A stretch of 64,000 bases of DNA. Source: Osedax fenrisi (taxonomy: Eukaryota > Annelida > Polychaeta > Sabellida > Siboglinidae). The notes under the pieces are model-generated. The model was not told the origin of the DNA, ran no database searches, and saw only the letters and a program-made list of their open reading frames with translations. Positions 37,004-53,565 of the stretch are shown here, in pieces. The DNA lies in contig OZ025245.1 of the NCBI GenBank assembly GCA_964019155.1, positions 7,078,223-7,142,222 on the forward strand. Reading direction: 5' to 3'. Made by a program: the position numbers and the translations under genes. Each line of letters opens with the position of its first letter. Within the stretch, counting starts at the first letter, position 1.

Positions 37004-37542
37004 AATTAAATATTTTATTTTTTATTAAATTTCAATTTGTACTATTAGAAATTATAAGGTACTATAATGGATAACATATTGATGGATTATATTATACATA
37101 TATAATATATTGGTTCTACTTGAAATTAAACAGACATTCTAAAACTATATCGATCTCATGTGTACGTAACATATTCGAATAATAATCGAATGATTTCTAA
37201 TAGTTAAATAAATTAAAATATAATAAAAAATCAAATTTATTAACAAATATTTAATTGTACAATTACTATAACGGATAACTATAGATATATATATATATAT
37301 GGATTATATTATTATACATATAATTATAAGATATATTTGTGGATTTGTTTAATATGATATAATACACAAAAGCAGTTTATGTATGTTACTCGTATGGAAT
37401 ATTTTAGCGTGTGAAATCAAGCGTAACATATTTACTTTAGTGACATATATTTATTAATTGGGCGGCTCTTATATATTAGTAAGACCGCCCAAATTGAACT
37501 CTTAATTATATCGGCGGCCTGAATATATATATATATATATAT
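37004..37542. other. AT-rich DNA between MITEs
   Basis: No gene. Contains short TA runs near 37,290 and 37,521-37,548 and the inverted flank mentioned for 35820-36588. Confidence 0.5.
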
Positions 37543-37927
37543 ATATATTCGGTACCTGGTCAAAAGCTTCGCGATTGATGCGCGATTTGAACGCCCGCAA
37601 AATTGTTTATTCGAATTACTGAATTTACAATAGCGTATGATTGTTTGTTGAAACATTAATATTTATAGTTTTAGTTATTTTCACTTGTTTGGTTTGATTT
37701 GGTTGGGTTAATTTTAATATTGTTTAGGTTTTTTTAGCTGCATTACTGTAAATGATTACATCCCGAGTGAGCTTATAAAACACACATATATAAATATATG
37801 GTAAATATAAGCCGTTGCATGTATGATAGTCTATAAATAAACATACGCTAATTATAATGACCAATCATAAGCTATTGTAGAACCACTAATTTAATACGCG
37901 AAGCTTTTGACCATAATCCATATATTC
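37543..37927 (-). mobile_element. MITE with long TIRs and 8-bp TSD, copy 2
   Basis: Element 37551-37919 (369 bp), opposite in orientation to copy 1. Begins GGTACCTGGTCAAAAGCTTC and ends GACCATAATCC. Flanked by ATATATTC at 37543-37550 and 37920-37927. The right inverted arm has a deletion in the GCCCGCAAAATTG region. It landed in a TA-rich run. Confidence 0.95.
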
Positions 37928-41511
<3,584 letters not shown>

Positions 41512-42304
41512 TTGTATTGTAGTATTTTATAAATATGTTATATCTGTTTATAATTTAATATTCAAATTATATTAATAGTTATTAAAATAACATATTACAA
41601 TCCTACAATCCTACAATCCCCCAATAAATTGCTATATTGCCAACTATATAAAAAATGTATATTTATGTTTATCTAAAAAAACATATGATAAATATTAGTT
41701 TTAAAACGATACCAACTAATACAGTACTGGTACATATGCCTGACTGGGTATCCTGCCTAGTATAAATCACGAAATCGAACAGTATCCGAATATGCCTTGA
41801 CCCGAACAAATCTATAAAGATACACAATACAAAGAAAAAGATCAATGAAATAAAACTGCCTGGATATCAGGTTTTTTTTAATGAGACTCTCTGGGTATAG
41901 GTGTTGTAGTAGTAGTAGTAGTATTTTATAAATATGTTATATCTGTTTATAATTTAATATTCAAATTATATTAATAGTTATTAAAATAACATATTACAAT
42001 CCTACAATCCTACAATCCCCCAATAAATGCTATATTGCCAACTATATAAAAAATGTATATTTATGTTTATCTAAAAAAACCTATGATACATATTAGTTTT
42101 AAATGATACTAACTAATACAGTACTGGTACATATGTCTGACTGGTTATCCTGCCTAGTATAAATCACGAAATCGAACAGTATCCGAATATGCCTTGACCC
42201 GAACAAATCTATAAAGATACACAATACAACGAAAAAGCTCAATGAAATAAAACTGCGTGGAAATCAGGTTATTTTTTGAAATGCGACTCTCTGGTATAGT
42301 AGTT

Positions 42305-43027
42305 GTAGTAGTAGTAGTATTTTTTAAATATTTATATCTATTTATAATTTAATATTCAAATTATATTAATAGTTATTAAAATAACATATCACGATTTAGA
42401 TATATCTACATATTATTACATATTATGTATACCAATATTATCTATCGCAGATATAATTTTAAATATATCTAAATCAGTATGTAAATAATTGTAGATTACC
42501 TAAATAGAATGTATCCAAAATATAGAATTAATCTAGAGAATAGACCTATTTTTAATTACGGTTATATAATAATGTAAATATGTATTGTATTAATCATTAA
42601 ATTATGAATTATATTTGTTATATATTTAATTGTTATCAATATTAAAAACTATCTGTATTTATATATATATATAACATATATTTATATCTACTTATATTGA
42701 AGCTAACATGTAATCATAGTTTTAACAGAGATTACAGTAAAAAATAAATAGCTATATTGCCAACTAAATGAAAAATCTATATTTATGTTTATCTAAAAAA
42801 CTTATAATAAATATAAGTTTTAAAATGATACCAACTAATACAGTACTGGTAAATATGGCTGACTATGTATCCTGCCTAGTAAAATAAATCATGAAATCGA
42901 ACAGTATCCGAATATGCCTTGACCCGAACAAATCTATAAAGATACACAATACAAAGAAAAAGATCAATGAAATAAAACTGCCTGGATATCAGGTTTTTTT
43001 TAATGAGACTCTCTGGGTATAGGTGTT
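42305..43027 (+). repeat. Type B satellite unit (example)
   Basis: Between AACATATCAC and GCTATATTGCC, type B carries about 365 bp absent from type A, including CGATTTAGATATATCTACAT, ATTAATCTAGAGAATAGACC, TTAATTGTTATCAATATTAA and a TA run. Fragments of this segment also lie inverted at 15912-16210 and upright at 16565-16780. Confidence 0.9.
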
Positions 43028-43426
43028 GTAGTAGTAGTAGTAGTATTTTATAAATATGTTATATCTGTTTATAATTTAATATTCAAATTATATTAATAGT
43101 TATTAAAATAACATATTACAATCCTACAATCCTACAATCCCCCAATAAATTGCTATATTGCCAACTATATAAAAAATGTATATTTATGTTTATCTAAAAA
43201 AACCTATGATAAATATTAGTTTTAAAATGATACCAACTAATACAGTACTGGTACATATGTCTGACTGGGTATCCTGCCTAGTATAAATCACGAAATCGAA
43301 CAGTATCCGAATATGCCTTGACCCGAACAAATCTATAAAGATACACAATACAAAGAAAAAGCTCAATGAAATAAAACTGCGTGGAAATCAGGTTATTTTT
43401 TGAAATGCGACTCTCTGGTATAGTAG
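43028..43426 (+). repeat. Type A satellite unit (example) with minisatellite-like seed
   Basis: At the position of the type B insert, type A instead has ACAATCCTACAATCCTACAA then TCCCCCAATAAAT. This is about four copies of the same 8-mer family (CAATCCTA, CAATCCCC) that forms the two large palindromic arrays. Confidence 0.9.
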
Positions 43427-45388
43427 TTGTAGTAGTAGTAGTATTTTTTAAATATTTATATCTATTTATAATTTAATATTCAAATTATATTAATAGTTAT
43501 TAAAATAACATATCACGATTTAGATATATCTACATATTATTACATATTATATATACCAATATTATCTATCGCAGAAATAATTTTAAATATATCTAAATCA
43601 GTATTTAAATAATTGTAGATTACTTAAATAAATGTATCCAAAATATAGAATTAATCTAGAGAATAGACCTATTTTTAATTACAGTTATATAATAATGTAA
43701 ATATGTATTGTATTAATCATTAAATTATGAATTATATTTGTTATATATTTAATTGTTATCAATATTAAAAACTATCTGTATTTATATATATATATAACAT
43801 ATATTTATATCTACTTGTATTGAAGCTAACATGTAATCATAGTTTTAACAGAGATTATATTAAACAATAAATAGCTATATTGCCAACTAAATGAAAAATC
43901 TATATTTATGTTTATCTAAAAAACTTATAATAAATATAAGTTTTAAAATGATACCAACTAATACAGTACTGGTACATATATGGCTGACTATGTATCCTGC
44001 CTAATATAAATCAGCAAATCGAACAGTATCCGGATATGCCTTGACCCGAAAAAATCTATGAAGATACACAATACAACGAAAAAGCTCAATGAAATTACCC
44101 ACTACGTGGAAATCAGGTTTTTTTAATGAGAATTCTGGGTATAGGTGTAGTAGTAGTAGTAGTATTTTATAAATATGTTATATCTGTTTATAATTTAATA
44201 TTTAAATTATATTAATAGTTATTAAAATAACATATTACAATCCTACAATCCTACAATCCCCCAATAAAATGCTATATTGCCAACTATATAAAAAATGTAT
44301 ATTTATGTTTATCTAAAAAAACCTATGATAAATATTAGTTTTTAAATGATACCAACTAATACAGTACTGGTACATATGTCTGACTGGGTATCCTGCCTAG
44401 TATAAATCACGAAATCGAACAGTATCCGAATATGCCTTGACCCGAACAAATCTATAAAGATACACAATTCAAAGAAAAAGATCAATGAAATAAAACTGCC
44501 TGGAAATCAGGTTTTTTTTTAATGAGACTCTCTGGGTATAGGTATTGTAGTAGTAGTAGTATTTTATAAATATGTTATATATGTTTATAATTTAATATTC
44601 AAATTATATTAATAGTTATTAAAATAACATATTACAATCCTACAATCATACAATCCCCCAATAAATTGCTATATTGCCAACTATATAAAAAATGTATATT
44701 TATGTTTATCTAAAAAAACCTATGATAAATATAAGATTTTAAAATGATACCAACTAATACAGTACTGGTAAATATGGCTGACTATGTATCCTGCCTAGTA
44801 TAAATCACGAAATCGAACAGTATCCGAATATGCCTTGACCCGAACAAATCTATAAAGATACACAATACAAAGAAAAAGATCAATGAAATAAAACTCAAAT
44901 CTATAAAGATACACAATACAAAGAAAAAGATCAATGAAATAAAACTGCCTGGAAATCAGGTTTTTTTTAATGAGACTCTCTGGGTATAGGTGTTGTAGTA
45001 GTAGTAGTATTTTATAAATATGTTATATCTGTTTATAATTTAATATTCAAATTATATTAATAGTTATTAAAATAACATATTACAATCCTACAATCCTACA
45101 ATCCCCCAATAAATTGCTATATTGCCAACTATATAAAAAATGTATATTTATGTTTATCTAAAAAAACCTATGATAAATATTAGTTTTAAAATGATACCAA
45201 CTAATACAGTACTGGTACATATGCCTGACTGGGTATCCTGCCTAGTATAAATCACGAAATCGAACAGTATCCGAATATGCCTTGACCCGAAAAATCTATA
45301 AAGATACACAATACAACGAAAAAGCTCAATGAAATAAAACTGCCTGGAAATCAGGTTTTTTTTAATGAGACTCTCTGGGTATAGGTAT

Positions 45389-48300
45389 TGTAGTAGTAGT
45401 AGTATTTTATAAATATGTTATATATGTTTATAATTTAATATTCAAATTATATTAATAGTTATTAAAATAACATATTACAATCCTACAATCCTACAATCCC
45501 CCAATAAATTGCTATATTGCCAACTATATAAAAAATGTATATTTATGTTTATCTAAAAAAACCTATGATAAATATAAGATTTTAAAATGATACCAACTAA
45601 TACAGTACTGGTACATATGTCTGACTGGTTATCCTGCCTAGTATAAATCACGAAATCGAACAGTATCCGAATATGCCTTGACCCGAACAAATCTATAAAG
45701 ATACACAATACAAAGAAAAAGATCAATGAAATAAAACTGCCTGGATATCAGGTTTTTTTTAATGAGACTCTCTGGGTATAGGTGTTGTAGTAGTAGTAGT
45801 AGTATTTTATAAATATGTTATATCTGTTTATAATTTAATATTCAAATTATATTAATAGTTATTAAAATAACATATTACAATCCTACAATCCTACAATCCC
45901 CCAATAAATTGCTATATTGCCAACTATATAAAAAATGTATATTTATGTTTATCTAAAAAAACCTATGATAAATATTAGTTTTAAAATGATACCAACTAAT
46001 ACAGTACTGGTACATATGCCTGACTGGGTATCCTGCTTAGTATAAATCAGGAAATCGAACAGTATCCGGATATGCCTTGACCCGAAAAATCTATAAAGAT
46101 ACACAATACAACGAAAAAGCTCAATGAAATAAAACTGCGTGGAAATCAGGTTATTTTTTGAAATGCGACTCTCTGGTATAGTAGTTGTAGTAGTAGTAGT
46201 ATTTTTTAAATATTTATATCTATTTATAATTTAATATTCAAATTATATTAATAGTTATTAAAATAACATATCACGATTTAGATATATCTACATATTATTA
46301 CATATTATATATACCAATATTATCTATCGCAGATATAATTTTAAATATATCTAAATCAGTATGTAAATAATTGTAGATTACCTAAATAAAATGTATCCAA
46401 AATATAGAATTAATCTAGAGAATAGACCTATTTTTAATTACGGTTATAAAATAATGTAAATATGTATTGTATTAATCATTAAATTATGAATTATATTTGT
46501 TATATATTTAATTGTTATCAATATTAAAAACTATCTGTATTTATATATATATATATAACATATATTTATATCTACTTGTATTGAAGCTAACATGTAATCA
46601 TAGTTTTAACAGATATTACAGTAAAAAATAAATAGCTATATTGCCAACTAAATGAAAAATCTATATTTATGTTTATTTAAAAAACTTATAATAAATATAA
46701 GTTTTAAAATGATACCAACTAATACAGTACTGGTAAATATGGCTGACTATGTATCCTGCCTAGTATAAATCACGAAATCGAACAGTATCCGAATATGCCT
46801 TGACCCGAACAAATCTATAAAGATACACAATACAAAGAAAAAGATCAATGAAATAAAACTGCCTGGAAATTAGGTTTTTTTTAATGAGACTCTCTGGGTA
46901 TAGGTGTTGTAGTAGTAGTAGTATTTTATAAATATGTTATATATGTTTATAATTTAATATTCAAATTATATTAATAGTTATTAAAATAACATATTACAAT
47001 CCTACAATCCTACAATCCCCCAATAAATTGATATATTGCCAACATATAAAAAATGTATATTTATGTTTATCTAAAAAAACCTATGATAAATATTAGTTTT
47101 AAAATGATACCAACTAATACAGTACTGGTACATATGTCTGACTGGTTATCCTGCCTAGTATAAATCATGAAATCGAACAGTATCCGAATATGCCTTGACC
47201 CGAAAAAATCTATAAAGATACACAATACAAAGAAAAAGATCAATGAAATAAAACTGCCTGGATATCAGGTTTTTTTTAATGAGACTCTCTGGGTATAGGT
47301 ATTGTAGTAGTAGTAGTATTTTATAAATATGTTATATATGTTTATAATTTAATATTCAAATTATATTAATAGTTATTAAAATAACATATTACAATCCTAC
47401 AATCCTACAATCCCCCAATAAATTGCTATATTGCCAACTATATAAAAAATGTATATTTATGTTTATCTAAAAAAACCTATGATAAATATAAGATTTTAAA
47501 ATGATACCAACTAATACAGTACTGGTACATATGTCTGACTGGTTATCCTGCCTAGTATAAATCACGAAATCGAACAGTATCCGAACATGCCTTGACCCGA
47601 ACAAATCTATAAAGATACACAATACAAAGAAAAAGATCAATGAAATAAAACTGCCTGGATATCAGGTTTTTTTTAATGAGACTCTCTGGGTATAGGTGTT
47701 GTAGTAGTAGTAGTAGTATTCTATAAATATGTTATATATGTTTATAATTTAATATTCAAATTATATTAATAGTTATTAAAATAACATATTACAATCCTAC
47801 AATCCTACAATCCCCCAATAAATTGCTATATTGCCAACTATATAAAAAATGTATATTTATGTTTATCTAAAAAAACCTATGATAAATATTAGTTTTAAAA
47901 TGATACCAACTAATACAGTACTGGTACATATGCCTGACTGGGTATCCTGCTTAGTATAAATCAGGAAATCGAACAGTATCCGGATATGCCTTGACCCGAA
48001 AAATCTATAAAGATACACAATACAACGAAAAAGCTCAATGAAATAAAACTGCGTGGAAATCAGGTTATTTTTTGAAATGCGACTCTCTGGTATAGTAGTT
48101 GTAGTAGTAGTAGTATTTTTTAAATATTTATATCTATTTATAATTTAATATTCAAATTATATTAATAGTTATTAAAATAACATATCACGATTTAGATATA
48201 TCTACATATTATTACATATTATATATACCAATATTATCTATCGCAGATATAATTTTAAATATATCTAAATCAGTATGTAAATAATTGTAGATTACCTAAA

Positions 48301-49219
48301 TAAAATGTATCCAAAATATAGAATTAATCTAGAGAATAGACCTATTTTTAATTACGGTTATAAAATAATGTAAATATGTATTGTATTAATCATTAAATTA
48401 TGAATTATATTTGTTATATATTTAATTGTTATCAATATTAAAAACTATCTGTATTTATATATATATATATAACATATATTTATATCTACTTGTATTGAAG
48501 CTAACATGTAATCATAGTTTTAACAGATATTACAGTAAAAAATAAATAGCTATATTGCCAACTAAATGAAAAATCTATATTTATGTTTATTTAAAAAACT
48601 TATAATAAATATAAGTTTTAAAATGATACCAACTAATACAGTACTGGTAAATATGGCTGACTATGTATCCTGCCTAGTATAAATCACGAAATCGAACAGT
48701 ATCCGAATATGCCTTGACCCGAACAAATCTATAAAGATACACAATATAAAGAAAAAGATCAATGAAATAAAACTGCCTGGAAATTAGGTTTTTTTTAATG
48801 AGACTCTCTGGGTATAGGTGTTGTAGTAGTAGTAGTATTTTATAAATATGTTATATATGTTTATAATTTAATATTCAAATTATATTAATAGTTATTAAAA
48901 TAACATATTACAATCCTACAATCCTACAATCCCCCAATAAATTGATATATTGCCAACATATAAAAAATGTATATTTATGTTTATCTAAAAAAACCTATGA
49001 TAAATATAAGATTTTAAAATGATACCAACTAATACAGTACTGGTACATATGTCTGACTGGGTATCCTGCCTAGTATAAATCACGAAATCGAACAGTATCC
49101 GAATATGCCTTGACCCGAACAAATCTATAAAGATACACAATACAAAGAAAAAGATCAATGAAATAAAACTGCCTGGAAATTAGGTTTTTTTTAATGAGAC
49201 TCTCTGGGTATAGGTGTTG
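45389..49219 (+). repeat. Higher-order repeat, 2 x ~1.916 kb
   Basis: The order A-A-B-A at 45389-47303 is repeated at 47304-49219. Shared rare variants support a block duplication: CTGCTTAGTATAAATCAGGA at about 46034 and 47948 and CTGGAAATTAGG at about 46861 and 48777. Confidence 0.85.
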
Positions 49220-50335
49220 TAGTAGTAGTAGTATTTTATAAATATGTTATATCTATTTATAATTTAATATTCAAATTATATTAATAGTTATTAAAATAGC
49301 ATATTACGATTTAGATATATCTACATATTATTGGTATACCAATTTTATCTATCGCAGATATAATTTTAAATATATCTAAATTAGTATGTAAATAATTTTA
49401 GATTACCTAAATAATATTAATCCAAAATATAGAAATAATCTAGAGAATAGACCTATTTTTAATTACGGTTATATAATAATGTAAATATTTATTATATTAA
49501 TCATTTAATTATGAATTATATTTGTTATATATTTAATTGTTATCAATATTAAAAACTATCTGTATTTATATATATATATATATATATATATAACATATAT
49601 TTATATCTACTTGTAATGAAGCTAACATGTAATCATAGTTTTAACAGAGATTACAGTAAACAATAAATAGCTATATTGCCAACTAAATGAAAAATCTATA
49701 TTTATGTTTATCTAAAAAACTTATAATAAATATAAGTTTTAAAATGATACCAACTAATACAGTACTGGTACATATATGGCTGACTATGTATCCTGCCTAA
49801 TATAAATCAGCAAATCGAACAGTATCCGAATATGCCTTGACCCGAACAAATCTATAAAGATACACAATACAAAGAAAAAGATCAATGAAATAAAACTGCC
49901 TGGAAATCAGGTTTTTTTTAATGAGACTCTCTGAGTATAGGTGTTGTAGTAGTAGTAGTATTTTATAAATATGTTATATCTGTTTATAATTTAATATTCA
50001 AATTATATTAATAGTTATTAAAATAACATATTACAATCCTACAATCCTACTATCCCCCAATAAATTACTATATTTCCAACTATATAAAAATATATATTTA
50101 TGTTTATCTAAAAAAACCTATGATAAATATTAGTTTTAAAATGATACCAACTAATATAGTACTGGTACATATGCCTGACTGGGTATCCTGCCTAGTATAA
50201 ATCAGGAAATCGAACAGTATCCGAATATGCCTTGATCCGAACAAAGCTATAAATAAGCAGAAAACGAAAACGAAAAAATGAATGAAATAACTCTCAATTA
50301 CGTGGTAACTAGGTTTTTATAAAGGGGGTTTCTGA

Positions 50336-51985
50336 TATTTGTGGTTTGTGGGATTGTGGGATTATAGTAGTGGGGGGCTATGGTATTGAGGTATTAGTGG
50401 ATTGTGGGATTGATGTATTGGTGGTATTGGGGTATTGGGGGAGTTTGGTATTGTAATTTTGGGGTATTGTGGGGATGAGGGATTGTTGTATTGTGGTTTT
50501 GGGGTTTGTGGTATTGGGGGTTGTGGTATTGTGGTATTGTGGGATTGGGGTATTGGGGTATTGTAGGATTGGGGTATTGGGGTATTGTTGTATTATGGGA
50601 TTATTGGATTGTGGGATTGAGGTATTGTGATATTGGGGGGTTGTGGAATTGTGGTATTGGGGGGTTGTGGTATTGGGGGGTTGTGGTATAGGGGGATTGT
50701 GGTATTGGGGGGTTGTGGTATTGGGGGTTGTGGTATTGGGGGATTGTGGTATTGGGGGGTTGTGGTATTGGGGGGTTGTGGTATTGTGGTATTGTGGGAT
50801 TGTGGTATTGTGGTATTGGGGGGGTATGGTATTGTGGCATTAAGGGATTATGGTATTGTGGTATTGGGGGTTGTGCTATTGAGGGATTATGGTATTGGGG
50901 TATTGTGGTATTGGGGGATTATGGTATTGTAGGGTTGAGGTATTGGGGGTTATGGTATTGGTGTATTGGGGTATTGGGGTATTGGGGTATTCGTGGATTG
51001 TGGTATTGGGATATTGGGGTATTGAGGGGTTGTGGTATTGTGGTATTGTGGTATTTGGGGTTTGTGGTATTGTGGGAGTGTGGTATTGGGAGAGTGTGGT
51101 ATTGGGGGTTGTGGTATTGGAGGATTGTGGTATTGGGGTATTGTGGTATTAGGGGATTGTGGTATTGGGGTATTGGGGGATTGTGGTATTATGGTATTGG
51201 GGGATTGTAGGATTGTAGTATTGTGGGGTTGTGGTATTGGGGGGTTGTGGTATTGGGGGGTTGTAGTATCGGGGGATTGTGGGGTTATGGTATTGGGGGA
51301 TTGTGGTATTGGGGGGTTGGGGGTTGTGGTATTGGGGTATTGGGAGATTGTGGTATTAGGGGATTGTGGTATTGTGTTATTGGGAGATTGTCGTATTGGA
51401 GGATTGGGGGACTGGGGTGTTGTGATATTGGGGGGTTAGCGGATTGTGGTATTGGGGGATTGTGGTATTGTGGTATTGGGGTTTGTTGTATTGGGCGATA
51501 GTGGGATTGGGGGATTGTGGTATTGTGGTATTGAGGGAGTGCGGTATTGAGGTGTTGAGGGATTGTGGGATTCAATCATGCTCAATGCCTTAATTCTTCA
51601 TTTCCTCAATTCCTCATCCCTTGGGATTTGGGGATTGTGGTATTGGTGGATTGTGGGATTGTGGTATTGTGGTATTGGGGGATTATGGTATTGGGGATTG
51701 TGGTATTGGGGGATAATGGTTTTGGGGTATTGTGGTATTGTCGTATTGTGGTATTGGGGGATTTGGTTATTGGGGGGTTGTGGTATTGGGGGGTTGTGGT
51801 ATTGGGGGTTGTTATATTGGGGGTTTTGGTATTGGGGGGTTGTGGTATTGGGGGATTGTAGTATTGAGGTATTGGGGGGTTGTGGTATTGGGTGATTGTG
51901 GTATTGGGGGGTTGTGGTATTGGGGGGTTGGGGGTTGTGGATTAGGGCGATTGTGATATTGGGGAATTGAGGTGTTGAGAGATTG
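50336..51985 (+). repeat. G-rich minisatellite, left half of palindrome 2
   Basis: GTATTGGG / GTATTGTG / GGGGGGTT 8-mers, G-rich strand on top. It is interrupted at 51566-51625 by a strand-switch core plus a short C-rich stretch, then resumes. Related to but richer in GTATT than the 11.8-kb array. Trp/Gly/Val/Leu-rich ORFs here are products of the repeat. Confidence 0.97.
51566..51598 (+). other. Strand-switch core, palindrome 2 left
   Basis: GGGATTCAATCATGCTCAAT then GCCTTAATTCTTC, followed by a short C-rich stretch before G-rich units resume. Symmetric partner at 52386-52415. Confidence 0.85.
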
Positions 51986-52016
51986 TGGGATTCAATCATA
52001 CTCAATGCCTTAATTC
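51986..52016 (+). other. Strand-switch core, palindrome 2 centre
   Basis: GGGATTCAATCATACTCAAT then GCCTTAATTCC. It sits where G-rich becomes C-rich, on the symmetry centre. Opposite in orientation to the core at the centre of palindrome 1. Confidence 0.85.
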
Positions 52017-53565
52017 CCCAATCTCTCAATCTCTCAATTCCTCAATTCCTCAATTCCTCAATAACTCAATTCTCCAATCCTCCAATCCTCCAATCCCACA
52101 ATCCCACAATCCCACAATCCAACAATCCCACAAGCCCACAACCCCTCAATACCACAATCCCCAATACCACAACCCCCAATACCACAATCCCCCAATACCA
52201 CTATCCCCCAATACCACAATCCGCCAATACCACAATCCGCCAATACCACAACACCCCAAAACCACAACCCCCCCAATACCACAATCCCCAATACCACAAT
52301 CCTCCAATACCACAATATCACAATAACACAATCCACCAATATCACAATCCCCAAATCACAAGGTATTGAGGAATTGAGGAAATGAGGAATTAAGGCATTG
52401 TGCATGATTTAATCCCACAATTCCTCAACACCTCAATACCGCACTCCCTCAATACCACAATACCACAATCCCCCAATCCCACTATCGCTCAATATCACAA
52501 ACCCCAATACCACAATACCACAATCCCCCAATACCATAATCCGCTAACCCCCCAATATCATAACACCCCAATCCTCCAATCCTCAATACGACAATCTCCC
52601 AATACCGCAATATCACAATCCCCCAATACTACAATCTCCCAATACCCCAATACCACAACCCCAACCCCCCAATACCACAATCCCCCAATACCATAACACC
52701 ACAATCCCCCGATACTACAACCCCCCAATACCACAACCCCCCAATACCACAACCCCACAATACTACAATCCTACAATCCCCCAACACCATAATACCACAA
52801 TCCCCCAATACCCCAATACCACAATCCCCTAATACCACAATACCCCAATACCACAATCCTCCAATACCACAACCCCCAATACCACACTCTCCCAATACCA
52901 CACTCCCACAATACCACAAACCCCAAATACCACAATACCACAATACCACAACCCCTCAATACCCCAATATCCCAATACCACAATCCACGAATACCCCAAT
53001 ACCCCAGTACCCCAATACACCAATACCATAACCCCCAATACCTCAACCCTACAATACCATAATCCCCCAATACCACAATACCCCAATACCATAATCCCTC
53101 AATAGCACAACCCCCAATACCACAATACCACAATCCCTTAATGCCACAATACCATACCCCCCCAATACCACAATACCACAATCCCACAATACCACAATAC
53201 CACAACCCCCCAATACCACAACCCCCCAATACCACAATCCCCAATACCACAACCCCCAATACCACAACCCCCCAATACCACAATCCCCCTATACCACAAC
53301 CCCCCAATACCACAACCCCCCAATACCACAATTCCACAACCCCCCAATACCACAATACCTCAATCCCACAATCCAATAATCCCATAATACAACAATACCC
53401 CAATACCCCAATCCTACAATACCCCAATACCACAATCCCACAATACCACAATACCACAACCCACAATACCACAACCCCCAAAACCACAATACAACAATCC
53501 TCCAATCCCACAATCCCACAATCCCACAATCCCACATTCCTCAAATCCCCAAGCCCACAAGACTA
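52017..53565 (-). repeat. C-rich minisatellite, right half of palindrome 2
   Basis: CAATACCA / CAATCCCC / CAACCCCC 8-mers, with a short G-rich tract at 52361-52400. At about 53,565 it grades into the CAAGCCYA array. Confidence 0.97.
52386..52415 (-). other. Strand-switch core, palindrome 2 right
   Basis: GGAATTAAGGCATTGTGCAT then GATTTAATCCC, the inverse of the left core with two substitutions. Confidence 0.85.

Larger units (their letters stand above)
41512..50335 (+). repeat. Two-type satellite array, 18 units
   Basis: Each unit starts TAGTATTTTATAAATATG or a close variant, ends CTCTCTGGGTATAG(G)TGTT, and is separated by 3-6 TAG triplets. Type A (about 390-450 bp) starts near 41512, 41906, 43028, 44147, 44548, 44996, 45389, 45786, 46909, 47304, 47700, 48824, 49946. 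Type B (about 720 bp) starts near 42305, 43427, 46187, 48103, 49220. All share TGATACCAACTAATACAGTA, ACTGGTA, CGAACAGTATCCG and TATGCCTTGACCCGA. The 44548 unit has an internal ~51-bp duplication. No coding capacity. The last unit decays into the second G-rich array. Confidence 0.95.
50483..53497. repeat. Palindrome 2: ~1.5-kb inverted arms, near-continuous
   Basis: Symmetry centre near 51,990. Outer arms 50483-51590 and about 52390-53497, and inner segments about 51626-51930 and 52058-52365, are reverse complements over irregular 8-mer order; for example GATTTGGGGATTGTGG at about 51632 pairs with the complement ending about 52360. Only about 60 bp on each side of the centre lack symmetry. Confidence 0.92.

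Noticed and set aside
41512..50335. CRISPR-like array (repeats separated by short spacers)
   Set aside because: Units are 390-720 bp, spacers are just TAG triplets, and the context is eukaryotic. It is a satellite.
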